A DNA stretch of 64,000 nucleotides from Mesorhizobium sp. M1C.F.Ca.ET.210.01.1.1. Its GTDB lineage: Bacteria; Pseudomonadota; Alphaproteobacteria; Rhizobiales; Rhizobiaceae. Below are positions 1 through 8,888 of the stretch, in pieces. A program made the position numbers and the translations under genes. Positions within the stretch are counted from its first letter, which is position 1, and each line of letters opens with the position of its first letter. The DNA lies in the NCBI RefSeq assembly GCF_004791585.1, contig NZ_SRUU01000002.1, positions 186,001 through 250,000 of the forward strand, in the 5' to 3' direction. The notes under the pieces are model-generated. The model was given only the letters and a program-made list of their open reading frames with translations, did no database searches and had not been told where the DNA came from.

Positions 1-1
1 C

Positions 2-508
2 ATCAGCGCCGGCGACCAGGCCGCGGTGCAGGCGATGGTGGCGCGCAAGCTGCCGCGCATCCTGGCTTTGGCCACAAGGATGCTGGGCGACGCGGCCGAG
101 GCCGAGGACGTCGCCCAGGAGACTTTCGTGCGCATCTGGCGCCACGCCTCCAGCTGGCGCCAGAGAGGTGCCCGCTTCGACACCTGGATCCACCGGGTGG
201 CGCTCAACCTCTGCTACGACCGGCTGCGGCGCCGGCGCGAATGGACGGCGGACGAGTTGCCGAAGGTGCCAGATGAGGCGCCGCTTCCCGACGCGGTTCC
301 CGCAGACGAAGGCCGGCGCGTGCAGCAGGCGCTGCAACGCATCGCGCCGCGCCAGCGCGAGGCGATCGTGCTGGTCTATTATCAGGAGATGTCCAACATC
401 GAGGCCGCCGGCGCCATGCAGGTCAGCGTCGATGCGCTGGAAAGCCTGCTCGCGCGCGGTCGTCGCGCGCTGCAGGCAATGCTCGTCGGAGACGATGGCG
501 ATGATTGA
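2..508 (+). CDS. ECF-family RNA polymerase sigma factor (5' end outside window)
   Basis: Extracytoplasmic-function sigma factor that would direct RNA polymerase to a small stress regulon. The frame is open to the window edge, so the true start lies upstream and only about 168 residues are seen. A sigma-2 region is visible (AEAEDVAQETFVRIWR, roughly residues 32-47 of the visible part) and a C-terminal sigma-4 helix-turn-helix (LQRIAPRQREAIVLVYYQEM onward). It is followed 86 bases later by a one-TM protein and a heavy-metal-sensor-like protein, the usual arrangement of a sigma factor with a membrane-bound control module. No target promoter can be assigned from this sequence. Confidence 0.9.
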   Translation: MSAGDQAAVQAMVARKLPRILALATRMLGDAAEAEDVAQETFVRIWRHASSWRQRGARFDTWIHRVALNLCYDRLRRRREWTADELPKVPDEAPLPDAVPADEGRRVQQALQRIAPRQREAIVLVYYQEMSNIEAAGAMQVSVDALESLLARGRRALQAMLVGDDGDD

Positions 509-594
509 GACGGTGAAGCATCTGGCGGTTCCTGGGGCATTGCCGATCCTAGCGGCGTGGGGGGCCACGTCAAAACCGTGGAAGGGGAAACGAG

Positions 595-1044
595 ATGGCT
601 GAGGAAAGAAGGACCTCGGACGTGCGAATGGATGCCCGGCGCTTCGCCGCGCTAGCGGACGCGTATGGCAGCGCCCTGCATCGCTGGCCACAGGCCGAGC
701 AGGCCGCCGCCGCGCTGTTTTCGGAGACCGAAGAAGGCCGCGCCGTCCTGCGGCGCGCCGGCAGGCTCGACACCATCCTCGACCGTCATCACGTCGAGGC
801 CCCAAGCCGGACGCTGCATGGCGAGATTGTCGCGAGAGCCGCCACGCAACTGAGGCAAGGACGCCATCGCCACCTCTGGTGGCTGGGCTTCGGGCTCGCC
901 GGGATCGGCCTTGCAGGCGCGGTGGCCGGGCTGGCGCTGGTCACCGTCGTCACGCCCGACGCCTCGTCCGACCGCTACGTGATGGACGCCAACGCAACGT
1001 CGTTCGGCGATGCCGGTCCCGACGCCGACACGGAGGACCTATGA
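595..1044 (+). CDS. Single-pass membrane protein, candidate anti-sigma factor
   Basis: A 149-residue protein with a charged cytoplasmic-looking N-terminal half, one hydrophobic segment at about residues 96-120, and a short acidic C-terminal tail. No zinc-binding HxxxCxxC anti-sigma motif is visible, so this is not a classical ZAS protein. The role is inferred from position: it lies directly behind the ECF sigma gene and overlaps the next gene by four bases (ATGA), so the two are translationally coupled. The ATG at 595 has a GGGGAAA ribosome-binding site. It could equally be a hypothetical protein of rhizobial sigma operons. Confidence 0.6.
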   Translation: MAEERRTSDVRMDARRFAALADAYGSALHRWPQAEQAAAALFSETEEGRAVLRRAGRLDTILDRHHVEAPSRTLHGEIVARAATQLRQGRHRHLWWLGFGLAGIGLAGAVAGLALVTVVTPDASSDRYVMDANATSFGDAGPDADTEDL

Positions 1045-1487
1045 GCACTCGTCTTTTCGCGGCATCGCTGGTGCTGAACGTCTTTCTGATCGGCGCGGTA
1101 GCCGGCGGCGCAGGCTGGCTGATCGGCAGGTCCAATCCGGGCTATTCGCTGGAATCGGCGGGCAGCCGGCTCCCAGCCGATGATCGCAAGGCATTCCGCC
1201 AGGCGTTGCGAGAGGTGCGTCGCGAGGCCCGCGCAATCATCCTCGACGGGCAGCAGGCGCGGCGCGAGGCGGCCAATCTCTTGCAGCAGCCGACGCTGGA
1301 CACGAACGCTCTTGCCGCCGCCCTGGAGCGGGCGCGCAACGCCGACGCCACCATCCGCAGCCGGCTGGAACAGCGCATCATCGAGTTCGCGGCGTCGAGT
1401 TCACCACAGGACCGCAAGCTGCTGGCCGACGCCCTGCTGCGCCATGTCGGCAGGCAGCGGCCGCCCCTTGCAAAAAATACGCCATAG
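1041..1487 (+). CDS. Periplasmic heavy-metal sensor-like protein (CnrX/ZraP type)
   Basis: A 148-residue protein with an N-terminal membrane anchor (about residues 5-28) and a periplasmic, highly charged helical domain rich in Arg, Ala and Glu. The LPADDRKAFRQALREVRREAR stretch resembles the heavy-metal-resistance / Spy-CpxP-ZraP fold. Such proteins sense metal or envelope stress and control an ECF sigma factor through its membrane partner. The start at 1041 overlaps the stop of the upstream gene. There is no obvious His/Met metal-binding cluster, so metal specificity cannot be read and a general envelope-stress role is possible. Confidence 0.65.
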   Translation: MSTRLFAASLVLNVFLIGAVAGGAGWLIGRSNPGYSLESAGSRLPADDRKAFRQALREVRREARAIILDGQQARREAANLLQQPTLDTNALAAALERARNADATIRSRLEQRIIEFAASSSPQDRKLLADALLRHVGRQRPPLAKNTP

Positions 1488-1596
1488 GCAGCGACGGAAA
1501 CCGCCGGCCACTTCCGTTCAAGGAAAAGAGGGACAGGCCTGCCCGCGGGAATGCGGGCGGGTTCTCTTCAACCTCGACAAACCTCGGGAGCATCCC

Positions 1597-1881
1597 ATGA
1601 ACGGTCTGACGAAATATTCGCTCGCTGCCGCCCTCGCCGTCGGCGGGGTGGCCACGGCAAGCGCCGCCTCGGCAATGCCGATCGCGCCGGTTGCGGCACC
1701 TGCCATCGTCGAGCATGCGGCCTGGGGCTGCGGTCCCGGCTGGCATCCCAACCCGTGGGGGCGCTGCGTGCCCAACCGCCGCGTGATCTATCCGGGCTAC
1801 TACTATTGGGGCGGACCGAGCGTCTATATCGGCCCGGTCTGGCATCCGTGGCATCGCTATCACCACTGGCGCCGCTGGTAA
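1597..1881 (+). CDS. Secreted GCG_CRPN-type small protein
   Basis: A 94-residue protein with a signal peptide (about 1-26, ending ASAASA) and a mature part carrying the motif WGCGPGWHPNPWGRCVPN at residues 43-60, followed by a Tyr/Trp/His/Pro-rich tail. This matches the GCG_CRPN family of small exported rhizobial proteins of unknown function. The two cysteines probably form a disulfide. The ATG at 1597 was chosen because it gives a clean signal peptide. A paralogue with the motif at the same residue positions lies on the other strand at 4757-5023. It may belong to the regulon of the sigma factor upstream. Confidence 0.85.
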   Translation: MNGLTKYSLAAALAVGGVATASAASAMPIAPVAAPAIVEHAAWGCGPGWHPNPWGRCVPNRRVIYPGYYYWGGPSVYIGPVWHPWHRYHHWRRW

Positions 1882-1985
1882 GCCGCTGGCCGATCTCATG
1901 ATTGCCGGTGCCGGCATCATGAGATCTTTCGACCATCAGCAGATGCCGCCGACGCGACCTGCGTCGGCCTGCGACGGAGGCTGCA

Positions 1986-3437
1986 ATGGCCCTGCCCGTT
2001 TCAAATGCCGTTCCGCCCGATCCGGCGCTTGTCGCGCTCAACCGCTTCGGGCTCGGCGCGAGACCGGATGACGATCTCGGCAAGATCGCCGCCGACGCGC
2101 GCGGCTTCCTCAAGGCAGAGCTCAAACAGCAGGATATCGCGCTCGTCTCGATCGAAGACCCGGCGAACGCCGGGCTGCTGGACAGCACCGCGGCGATCCA
2201 GGCCAGCATGGCGGCAAATGCCGAGCGCAAGGCCGAAAGGGATCGCATGGCGCAGCCGACCGCCGAGCCCACCGCAATGGCGGCCGTCTCTCCCGACGCG
2301 AAAGCCAAGTCCACCGTCCCCAAGGTCGAGGCCGATATCTGTCGGGACGAGGCGCAAGCCCGCTTCGACAAGGCGCTGAACGCCGGGCCCGGCTTTGTCG
2401 AACGGCTGGTCGGCTTCTGGTCGAACCATTTCTGCGTCTCGGTCGCCAAGGGCCAGATCGTGCGGGCCTGCGCCGGCGCCTTCGAACGCGAGGCGATCCG
2501 CCCCTTCGTGCTCGGCCGCTTCGCCGACATGCTGCTGGCGGTCGAGCATCACCCGGCGATGCTGTTCTATCTCGACAATCAGCAGTCCATCGGCCCCGAT
2601 TCCCGTGCTGGCAAAAGGCGCGGCCGAGGCCTCAACGAAAACCTTGCCCGCGAGATCCTGGAACTGCACACGCTGGGCGTCGACGGCGGCTACAGCCAGG
2701 CCGATGTCACCAGTTTCGCCGGAGTGCTCACCGGTTGGACGATGGCTGGGCGCGAAGGACGCCTGGGCGAGCCGGGCAGCTTCGTCTTCAACACCAACGC
2801 GCATCAGCCGGGCGAAGCTGTCCTGCTCGGCAAGACCTATCCGGCCGGCGGCATGGGCCAGGGCGAGGCCGCGCTCAACGACATTGCCCGGCACCCCGCG
2901 ACGGCGCGGCACATCGCCGGCAAGCTCGCCCGCCATTTCATCGCCGACGATCCGCCGCCACAGTCCGTCGCGCATCTGGCCGCGGTCTTCACCAAGACAG
3001 ATGGCGACCTGCGCGCATTGGCGCTGGCGCTGGTGGACATGCCCGAGGCCTGGTCGATGCCGCTCGCCAAGCTGCGCGCGCCCTTCGACTACGTCATGGC
3101 CCTGAGGCGGGCAGTCGGCCCGTCCGCAGGGAAGGAGCCGCAACGGACGCTTGGCTGGCTGAGGGCCTTGGGCGAGCCGCTCTGGCAACCGCCGGGCCCG
3201 AACGGCTTTCCCGACCACAGCGATGCCTGGGCTTCGGCCGAAGGCCTGAAGACCCGCCTCGATATCGCCTGGCAGACGGCGCAGCAGGCGGACGATATCG
3301 GCAATCCCGGCGACATGCTTTCCACCCTGATCGGCGCCTCCGCCTCGGCCGAGACGCGAGAAGCGATCGCGCGCGCGGAATCCAGACGGCAGGGCCTGGC
3401 GCTGCTGCTGATGGCCCCGGAGTTCCAGCGAAGATAA
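1986..3437 (+). CDS. DUF1800 family protein
   Basis: A 483-residue DUF1800 protein. These almost always occur next to a DUF1501 gene, as here (3467-4705). The pair is thought to act on an exported substrate but no reaction is established. Recognisable family features are the opening ALNRFGLGARPDD, the central ENLAREILELHTLGVDGGYSQ block and GVLTGWT near the middle. No cleavable signal peptide is visible at the N-terminus. The ATG at 1986 has a GGAGG ribosome-binding site a few bases upstream. Confidence 0.85.
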   Translation: MALPVSNAVPPDPALVALNRFGLGARPDDDLGKIAADARGFLKAELKQQDIALVSIEDPANAGLLDSTAAIQASMAANAERKAERDRMAQPTAEPTAMAAVSPDAKAKSTVPKVEADICRDEAQARFDKALNAGPGFVERLVGFWSNHFCVSVAKGQIVRACAGAFEREAIRPFVLGRFADMLLAVEHHPAMLFYLDNQQSIGPDSRAGKRRGRGLNENLAREILELHTLGVDGGYSQADVTSFAGVLTGWTMAGREGRLGEPGSFVFNTNAHQPGEAVLLGKTYPAGGMGQGEAALNDIARHPATARHIAGKLARHFIADDPPPQSVAHLAAVFTKTDGDLRALALALVDMPEAWSMPLAKLRAPFDYVMALRRAVGPSAGKEPQRTLGWLRALGEPLWQPPGPNGFPDHSDAWASAEGLKTRLDIAWQTAQQADDIGNPGDMLSTLIGASASAETREAIARAESRRQGLALLLMAPEFQRR

Positions 3438-3466
3438 GCGCCGGTGAACAGCATGGAGAAGCAGCG

Positions 3467-4705
3467 ATGAGCCTTCTTTGCGAGACCCCAAACCCATCAC
3501 GCCGCGCCGTGCTGATGACCGGCGGCGCGCTGTTTGCCTGGGCCCATCTGCCACGCTTCGCGCGCGCCGCCGACAGGCGCGATCCGCGCCTGATCGTGAT
3601 CGTGCTGCGCGGTGCCCTCGACGGCCTGTCGACTGTCGGCCCGGTCGGCGACCCCGATTATGCCGGCCTGCATGGCGACATCGCGCTTTCGCTTTCAGGT
3701 CCCAACCCGGCGCTGCCACTCGACGGTTTCTTCGCGCTCAATCCTGCGATGCCGACGTTCGCGCGCCTGTTCAAGGCGGGCCAGGCGACCGTCGTGCACG
3801 CCGCCGCGACAGGCTATCGCGACCGCTCGCATTTCGACGGCCAGGACGTGCTGGAAAGCGGCCTGCCTGGGCCCGGCAACGCGACCACCGGCTGGCTAAA
3901 CCGGGCGCTGGCAAATCTGCCGGCGGGCGAGCGCGTGGCGAAAGCCGGCGGGCTGGCGGTCGGGCCGTCGACGCCTCTGGTGATCCGCGGCGCCGCGCCC
4001 GTGCTCGGCTGGGCGCCACAGGCTCTGCCGGCGCCCGGCGACGCGCTGGCGGCGCGTGTGCTCGACCTCTACAATCATCGCGATCCCCTGCTGGCGGCAG
4101 CCCTGCAGAAGGGCCTCGATGCCGACCGGATGGCGATGAGCGACGAGTTCGACGGCAAGACGATGAAGCCGAAAGGCGGCCTCGACAATGCCGCCGGCAT
4201 GCGACAGTCCGCGCAAGGCGCAGCGAAGCTGATGGCGTCCGATGACGGCCCGCGCATCGCGGCGCTCGCCTTCGACGGCTGGGACACGCATGTCAACGAA
4301 GGCGGCGCCACCGGCCGGCTCGCCAACCTGCTCGGCGGCCTCGACGGCGCCTTCGAGGAATTCGAGACAGGGCTCGGCCAGCGCTGGCAGGACACGGCGA
4401 TCGTCGCGATCACCGAATTCGGCCGCACCGCCCGCATCAACGGCACGGTCGGCACCGATCACGGCACCGGCACGGTGGTGCTGCTTGCCGGCGGCGCGGT
4501 CAAAGGCGGCCGCGTCGTCGCCGACTGGCCGGGCCTGAAGCCGGCACAGCTTTACGAAGCCCGCGACCTGGCGCCGACCAGCGATGTGCGCGCGGTGCTG
4601 AAGGGACTGCTCGCCGACCAGTTCGGCCTTTCGGCCGCGTTGCTCGGCGACAAGGTGTTTCCGGACTCGGCGGCGGTGAAGCCGATGCGCGACCTCACCA
4701 CCTGA
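3467..4705 (+). CDS. DUF1501 family protein, Tat-exported
   Basis: A 412-residue DUF1501 protein, a relative of the sulfatase/alkaline-phosphatase fold, found in tandem with DUF1800 proteins. The N-terminus has a twin-arginine signal (SRRAVLMTGGALFAWAHL, residues 11-28) with a likely cleavage site after FARA at about 34, so it should be exported folded. Conserved stretches include GALDGLSTVGPVGD, HFDGQDVLE, FDGWDTH and ITEFGRTARINGT...GTDHGTG. The ATG at 3467 is preceded by a GGAGAAGCAG leader 29 bases after the DUF1800 stop, so the two are probably one transcript. Confidence 0.88.
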   Translation: MSLLCETPNPSRRAVLMTGGALFAWAHLPRFARAADRRDPRLIVIVLRGALDGLSTVGPVGDPDYAGLHGDIALSLSGPNPALPLDGFFALNPAMPTFARLFKAGQATVVHAAATGYRDRSHFDGQDVLESGLPGPGNATTGWLNRALANLPAGERVAKAGGLAVGPSTPLVIRGAAPVLGWAPQALPAPGDALAARVLDLYNHRDPLLAAALQKGLDADRMAMSDEFDGKTMKPKGGLDNAAGMRQSAQGAAKLMASDDGPRIAALAFDGWDTHVNEGGATGRLANLLGGLDGAFEEFETGLGQRWQDTAIVAITEFGRTARINGTVGTDHGTGTVVLLAGGAVKGGRVVADWPGLKPAQLYEARDLAPTSDVRAVLKGLLADQFGLSAALLGDKVFPDSAAVKPMRDLTT

Positions 4706-4712
4706 ACGAAAA

Positions 4713-4740
4713 ACGCCCGCGCCGTTTCCAGCGCGGGCGT
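4713..4740 (-). terminator. Rho-independent terminator of the minus-strand GCG_CRPN gene
   Basis: Perfect 10-bp stem (ACGCCCGCGC / GCGCGGGCGT) with an 8-base loop. Read on the minus strand it is followed by TTTTCG, so it terminates the gene ending at 4757. The same hairpin lies just past the DUF1501 stop and may help end that transcript too, without a T-run on the plus strand. Confidence 0.75.
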
Positions 4741-4756
4741 CGGTCCCAAAAAGCGA

Positions 4757-5023
4757 TCACCAGCTCCAATAGCCGGGGTGCCAGCGGTGGTGATACCAGA
4801 AGCCGGGGTGCCAGTGGCGCGCCGGCCGGATGAACCGGCGACCGTTCGGCACGCATCTGCCCCACCGGTTCACGTGCCAGCCGGGACCGCAGCGCCAGCC
4901 GACGGTTTCGATCGGCAACGGCGCGGCGCTGGGTTTTGCCAGCGGCACGGCCTGGGCACCGGCGCCGGACAGCATCAACGTGCCGGCAGCAAAGGCAAAC
5001 GGCAGAAAATACTTGGTGAGCAT
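4757..5023 (-). CDS. Secreted GCG_CRPN-type small protein (second copy)
   Basis: An 88-residue exported protein with a signal peptide (about 1-25, ending GAGAQA) and the motif WRCGPGWHVNRWGRCVPN at residues 43-60, then a His/Trp/Arg-rich tail. It is a paralogue of the protein at 1597-1881: the motif sits at identical residue numbers but the tail has diverged. It is transcribed toward the DUF1501 gene and separated from it by a hairpin terminator. Function is unknown for the family. Confidence 0.85.
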   Translation of the reverse strand: MLTKYFLPFAFAAGTLMLSGAGAQAVPLAKPSAAPLPIETVGWRCGPGWHVNRWGRCVPNGRRFIRPARHWHPGFWYHHRWHPGYWSW

Positions 5024-5109
5024 AAGGTTCGTCTCCGTGATTCATCCCTACCTCCATGAAACGGAGGGGAGGACCGAATCCCGTCGGAGCGAGGCGGGTC
5101 ACATCTTCG

Positions 5110-6693
5110 TTATCGGGTGCTTTCGTTCAGCGTTGCCACGGTCTTCAGCGCGCCGTCGAGCATCTCGCCCTTTTCGTCCTTTAGCGCTGCCTCGCGCAGG
5201 CGGCGGATCCAGTCGGCGGCGTCTTCGCGACCGTCGAGCATGGGAAGCGCCGACAGCACGCGGTCGAATTTCGACTGGGCGCGGGCGTGGGTGTCGCTGT
5301 AGCCCTTGATCAGCCGGCGGCAGTTGAGGATTTCCGTACCGAGCGCATGGTTTTCGCGCGCGTGTGCGAGCGCCAGTTCGTACCAGCGCTCCAGATGCTC
5401 GACCTCTATCCTGTGGCGCAGCAGGCGGCGGCGCCAGCGGCGCAGGCCGCCGATGAACCACAGCATGGCGAAGCCGGTAAAACTGTCGGTGCGGATATGG
5501 CGGCCGCGGTTGATGCGGCGGTCGAGGAAGGCGGCGAGCTTCGGCCGGCTCTCGATGTAGCTGCCCAGCCCCACCGGCAGCGTGCCGCAGAATTCCTCGA
5601 TGCGCGGATGAAAATATTCGGTGACCTGCAGCACCGAGCCTTCCCTGACGCCGACCTCCTTTCGCACCCGCCGGTCACGGGTCGAGCGGGTCTTGAGATC
5701 GGCGACACGGATCATGTCGTCGTAGCACATGGCGTTGGCGAGATGCTTTGCCGCCGCGATCGACAGCACGTAGCCATGTTCGGCATTGTCCAGCGCGACG
5801 GCCTTGTCCAGCCGGTCGAAATATTCGTCGCCATAGGCGATGTCCTGGTAGTCGACGACCTTTCTCAGGCCGCGTTCGGCCATGTCGCGTACCGGCTCCG
5901 GCAGCGCCGCGACGCGGGCGGCAAGGTTCTGCCAGCCTTTCAGGAGCGCCTCCGGACCACTGACCTTTGCTGTTGATTTGGCTTCGGGAGCGGCGGGGTT
6001 CCCCGCCGCCTTGTCGCCGGCCGCAGCCGCCGCGATGCCGCGCGCGCGGTCATAGGCGGCGCCGAAGGCGGCAAGGCTGGCCTTGACGCCACGACCGCCG
6101 GCGCTGACCGCCTGCTCGTAGCTTTCGCGGGTGAAGGGCAGCGCATCGGAACCGGCCAGCGCGCCGAGCAGGCTGGCAGAGATCATGGTGCCGTTGTCGG
6201 CGGCGATCTTCTCCATGTCGAAGGCAATGAAGCGTTTTGCGGCGGCTTGCGCCGTCGCCTGCACCTTCTCAGACGACGCGCGGCCGTCGCCCGGCTCGAT
6301 CTTTTCCGAAACGGCGGCGATGCGGTGCGAGGAGGCGATCAGCGTCGTGCGCTCGGGCGTGATGAAGCCGCGGATGATGGCGCGGCCGGCTTCCATCAGC
6401 TCTGCGGCGATCAATATGTCGACGTCGCCTTGCGAGGGCGACAGCGCAAAGACCGGCAGCCGGCCGGTGTCGCGGGCCATCTCGATGTAATATATCGTCG
6501 CCCCCGTGCGCTGCGCGACGCCGGCGACCGACGTCGACTGCGCGACGTAGCCATTGCGCTCGGCAACGTCGGTGATCCAGTCGGCAAGGACACCGCCGCC
6601 CTGGCCGCCGACAGCGAGCACAGCGAGCTTTATCACCCGCTCGTCATCATGGGCGCCCGCCTTCGGGCGCAGGGGCGAAGCCTGGTCAAGCAT
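5110..6693 (-). CDS. iorB: Indolepyruvate-type 2-oxoacid:ferredoxin oxidoreductase, beta subunit (IorB with C-terminal extension)
   Basis: A 527-residue protein. The first ~200 residues are a POR-gamma-type domain with the glycine-rich AVLAVGGQGGGVLADWI (about residues 27-43). The C-terminal ~300 residues are the DUF6537-type extension seen in proteobacterial enzymes. With the alpha subunit (overlapping by 8 bases) it would oxidatively decarboxylate an aryl 2-oxoacid with CoA and pass electrons to ferredoxin. Canonical substrates are indolepyruvate and other aromatic 2-oxoacids. Because an isatin-hydrolase-like gene lies nearby, isatinate is an attractive alternative substrate (inference). 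The ATG at 6693 is the only upstream start in frame with the coupled arrangement. Confidence 0.85.
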   Translation of the reverse strand: MLDQASPLRPKAGAHDDERVIKLAVLAVGGQGGGVLADWITDVAERNGYVAQSTSVAGVAQRTGATIYYIEMARDTGRLPVFALSPSQGDVDILIAAELMEAGRAIIRGFITPERTTLIASSHRIAAVSEKIEPGDGRASSEKVQATAQAAAKRFIAFDMEKIAADNGTMISASLLGALAGSDALPFTRESYEQAVSAGGRGVKASLAAFGAAYDRARGIAAAAAGDKAAGNPAAPEAKSTAKVSGPEALLKGWQNLAARVAALPEPVRDMAERGLRKVVDYQDIAYGDEYFDRLDKAVALDNAEHGYVLSIAAAKHLANAMCYDDMIRVADLKTRSTRDRRVRKEVGVREGSVLQVTEYFHPRIEEFCGTLPVGLGSYIESRPKLAAFLDRRINRGRHIRTDSFTGFAMLWFIGGLRRWRRRLLRHRIEVEHLERWYELALAHARENHALGTEILNCRRLIKGYSDTHARAQSKFDRVLSALPMLDGREDAADWIRRLREAALKDEKGEMLDGALKTVATLNESTR

Positions 6694-8839
6694 CGGCGAA
6701 CATCAGGCGGCGGCTCTCGCGACGGCGCTGCAAAAGGCCGATGACGGCGCGGCGCGCGCTTTCCAGGAAACGGTCCCAGCGGCCGGGATTGTGGACGACA
6801 TCGGCGCGATAAAAGGAGGGGCAAAGCACGGCGGCATCCGCGACCTCGCCGCAATTGCCGCAGCCGACGCAATTCTGGTCGATGCTGGCGACGGGGTCAT
6901 CGCGCAGCGGATCGTCGAGCGACTTCACTGACAGCGACGGACAGCCGGAGAGCCGCATGCAGGCGTGGTCGCCGGTGCAGACATCCTCGTCGACGCCGAA
7001 TTTCGGCTTCACCACCCGCGCGCCGCCCTTGATCGCCTTATCGACCAGCGGCTTCTCGCGGCGCTGACGGTTGAGCATGCATTCGGACGAGGCGACGATG
7101 ACCTTCGGCCCCTTCTCCTCGGTGGTCAGCGCCTCGCGCAGCGCGGCTCGCATCTTGCCGACATCGTAGGTGCGATCGATGTGGCGCAGCCATTTGACGC
7201 CCATGCCCTTCACTGCTTCGGTGATCGGATGCTTGGTCGACTTGGTGCGGTTCGAGGCGCGCGACGACAGGATATCCTGGCCGCCGGTGGCGGCCGAGTA
7301 GAAGTTATCGACGATGACGATGACGCCATCATTCTTGTTGAACACGGCGTTGCCGATCGAGGAGGTCAGGCCGTTGTGCCAGAAGCCGCCGTCGCCGACG
7401 AAGGAGATCGAGCGCCGCTTCGCCTCGGGCGAATTGAAGGCGGAGGCCGAGGCCGGCCCAAGTCCGTAGCCCATGGTGGTGGCGCCAAGCTCGAAGGGCG
7501 GCATGATCGAGAACAGATGGCAGCCGATGTCGGAGGCGATGTGGTGCTTGCCGAGCTCCTGCTCGACCAGCTTGGTCGCGGCAAAGATCGGTCGCTCCGG
7601 GCAGCCGACGCAGAAGCCGGGCGGACGGCCGGGAACGACATTGACGAGATCGGCCGTATCGACCCCCTCGCCCTTTTTATTGGGCGCGCGAACCTCGCCC
7701 GGCAACAGATGCGGCGCGTTCGCTTGCAGGAACGAGCCGATGCCGTCGAGCATCACCTGTCCGGTATATTCGCCGGCCATCGGCAGATGCTCCTTGCCGA
7801 CCAGTCTGGTGCCGCGCCCGGCCTTGTGCAGCATGGCGGCAAAGGCTTGCTCGATGTAGTTGGGCTGGCCCTCTTCGACGACCAGCACCGCCTGCTTACC
7901 CTCGCAGAAGGCGAGGAACTCGTCGTCGACCAGCGGGTAGACGGCGTTGAGCACATAGAGCGACACTTCGGTGTCGCCATAGGTGTCGGCGAGGCCGAGC
8001 CGCTGCAGCGCGCGGATGACGGAATTGTACATGCCGCCCTGCATGGCGATGCCGATCGAGCCATGATCCGAGCCGAATATCTCGTTGATCTTGCGGCTTT
8101 TGATGAAATCGACCGCCGCCGGCCAGCGCTTCGCCACCTTCTCTTTCTCATGCAGGAAGGAAGCCGGCGGCAGCACGATGCGGCCGGTGTCGCGGCGCGG
8201 CGCGGCGAGCGCGTCAGCGACCGACATCAGCGGGCGCTTGTTGTCCTTGGCGATGAAATGGCCGTGGACGTGGCAGCAGCGGATGCGCACCTGCAGCATG
8301 ACCGGCGTGTTCGATTCCTCCGACAGCTCGAAGCCGTCCTCGACCGCCTTGACGATCGAGGGCAGGTTCGGGCGCGGATCGAGCAGCCAGACCTGGCTCT
8401 TCATGGCGAAGGCATGGCTGCGCTCCTGCATGATCGAGGAGCCTTCGCCATAGTCCTCGCCGACGATGATCAGTGCGCCGCCGGTGACGCCGCCCGACGC
8501 CAGGTTGGCTAACGCATCGGAGGCGACATTGGTGCCGACCGTCGACTTGAAGGTGGCCGCGCCGCGGATCGGATAGTGCACCGATGCGGCAAGCATGGCG
8601 GTGGCGGTGGCTTCGGAAGCGCTCGCCTCGAAATGCACGCCGAGCTCGCCCAGAATGTCCTGCGCGTCAGCGAGCACATCCATCAGGTGGCTGATCGGCG
8701 CGCCCTGGTAGCCGCCGACATAGCCGACGCCGCATTGCAGCAGCGCCTTGGTGATGGCGAGGATGCCTTCGCCTGCGAATTCCTCGCCGGCCCCTAACCT
8801 CAGTTTTTCGACTTCCTTGGCAAAAGACCGTTCGGCCAT
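6686..8839 (-). CDS. iorA: Indolepyruvate-type 2-oxoacid:ferredoxin oxidoreductase, alpha subunit (IorA)
   Basis: A 717-residue thiamine-diphosphate enzyme subunit. The N-terminal pyrimidine-binding domain starts near GYVGGYQGAPISHL. The TPP/Mg motif GDGGFWHNGLTSSIGNAVFN lies at about residues 475-495. A C-terminal ferredoxin-like segment (CTGDHACMRLSGC then CVGCGNCGEVADAAVLC, about residues 615-675) would hold [4Fe-4S] clusters. It works with the beta subunit encoded immediately downstream. The ATG at 8839 has an AAGGAGG ribosome-binding site. A MarR regulator gene lies 49 bases upstream on the same strand, so regulator, flavoprotein and oxidoreductase genes are probably co-transcribed. Confidence 0.9.
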   Translation of the reverse strand: MAERSFAKEVEKLRLGAGEEFAGEGILAITKALLQCGVGYVGGYQGAPISHLMDVLADAQDILGELGVHFEASASEATATAMLAASVHYPIRGAATFKSTVGTNVASDALANLASGGVTGGALIIVGEDYGEGSSIMQERSHAFAMKSQVWLLDPRPNLPSIVKAVEDGFELSEESNTPVMLQVRIRCCHVHGHFIAKDNKRPLMSVADALAAPRRDTGRIVLPPASFLHEKEKVAKRWPAAVDFIKSRKINEIFGSDHGSIGIAMQGGMYNSVIRALQRLGLADTYGDTEVSLYVLNAVYPLVDDEFLAFCEGKQAVLVVEEGQPNYIEQAFAAMLHKAGRGTRLVGKEHLPMAGEYTGQVMLDGIGSFLQANAPHLLPGEVRAPNKKGEGVDTADLVNVVPGRPPGFCVGCPERPIFAATKLVEQELGKHHIASDIGCHLFSIMPPFELGATTMGYGLGPASASAFNSPEAKRRSISFVGDGGFWHNGLTSSIGNAVFNKNDGVIVIVDNFYSAATGGQDILSSRASNRTKSTKHPITEAVKGMGVKWLRHIDRTYDVGKMRAALREALTTEEKGPKVIVASSECMLNRQRREKPLVDKAIKGGARVVKPKFGVDEDVCTGDHACMRLSGCPSLSVKSLDDPLRDDPVASIDQNCVGCGNCGEVADAAVLCPSFYRADVVHNPGRWDRFLESARRAVIGLLQRRRESRRLMFADA

Positions 8840-8888
8840 TTCTGCCTCCTTCCGTTGCCGCCGTTGGCTGGCGGCGCGTACATCAGAC

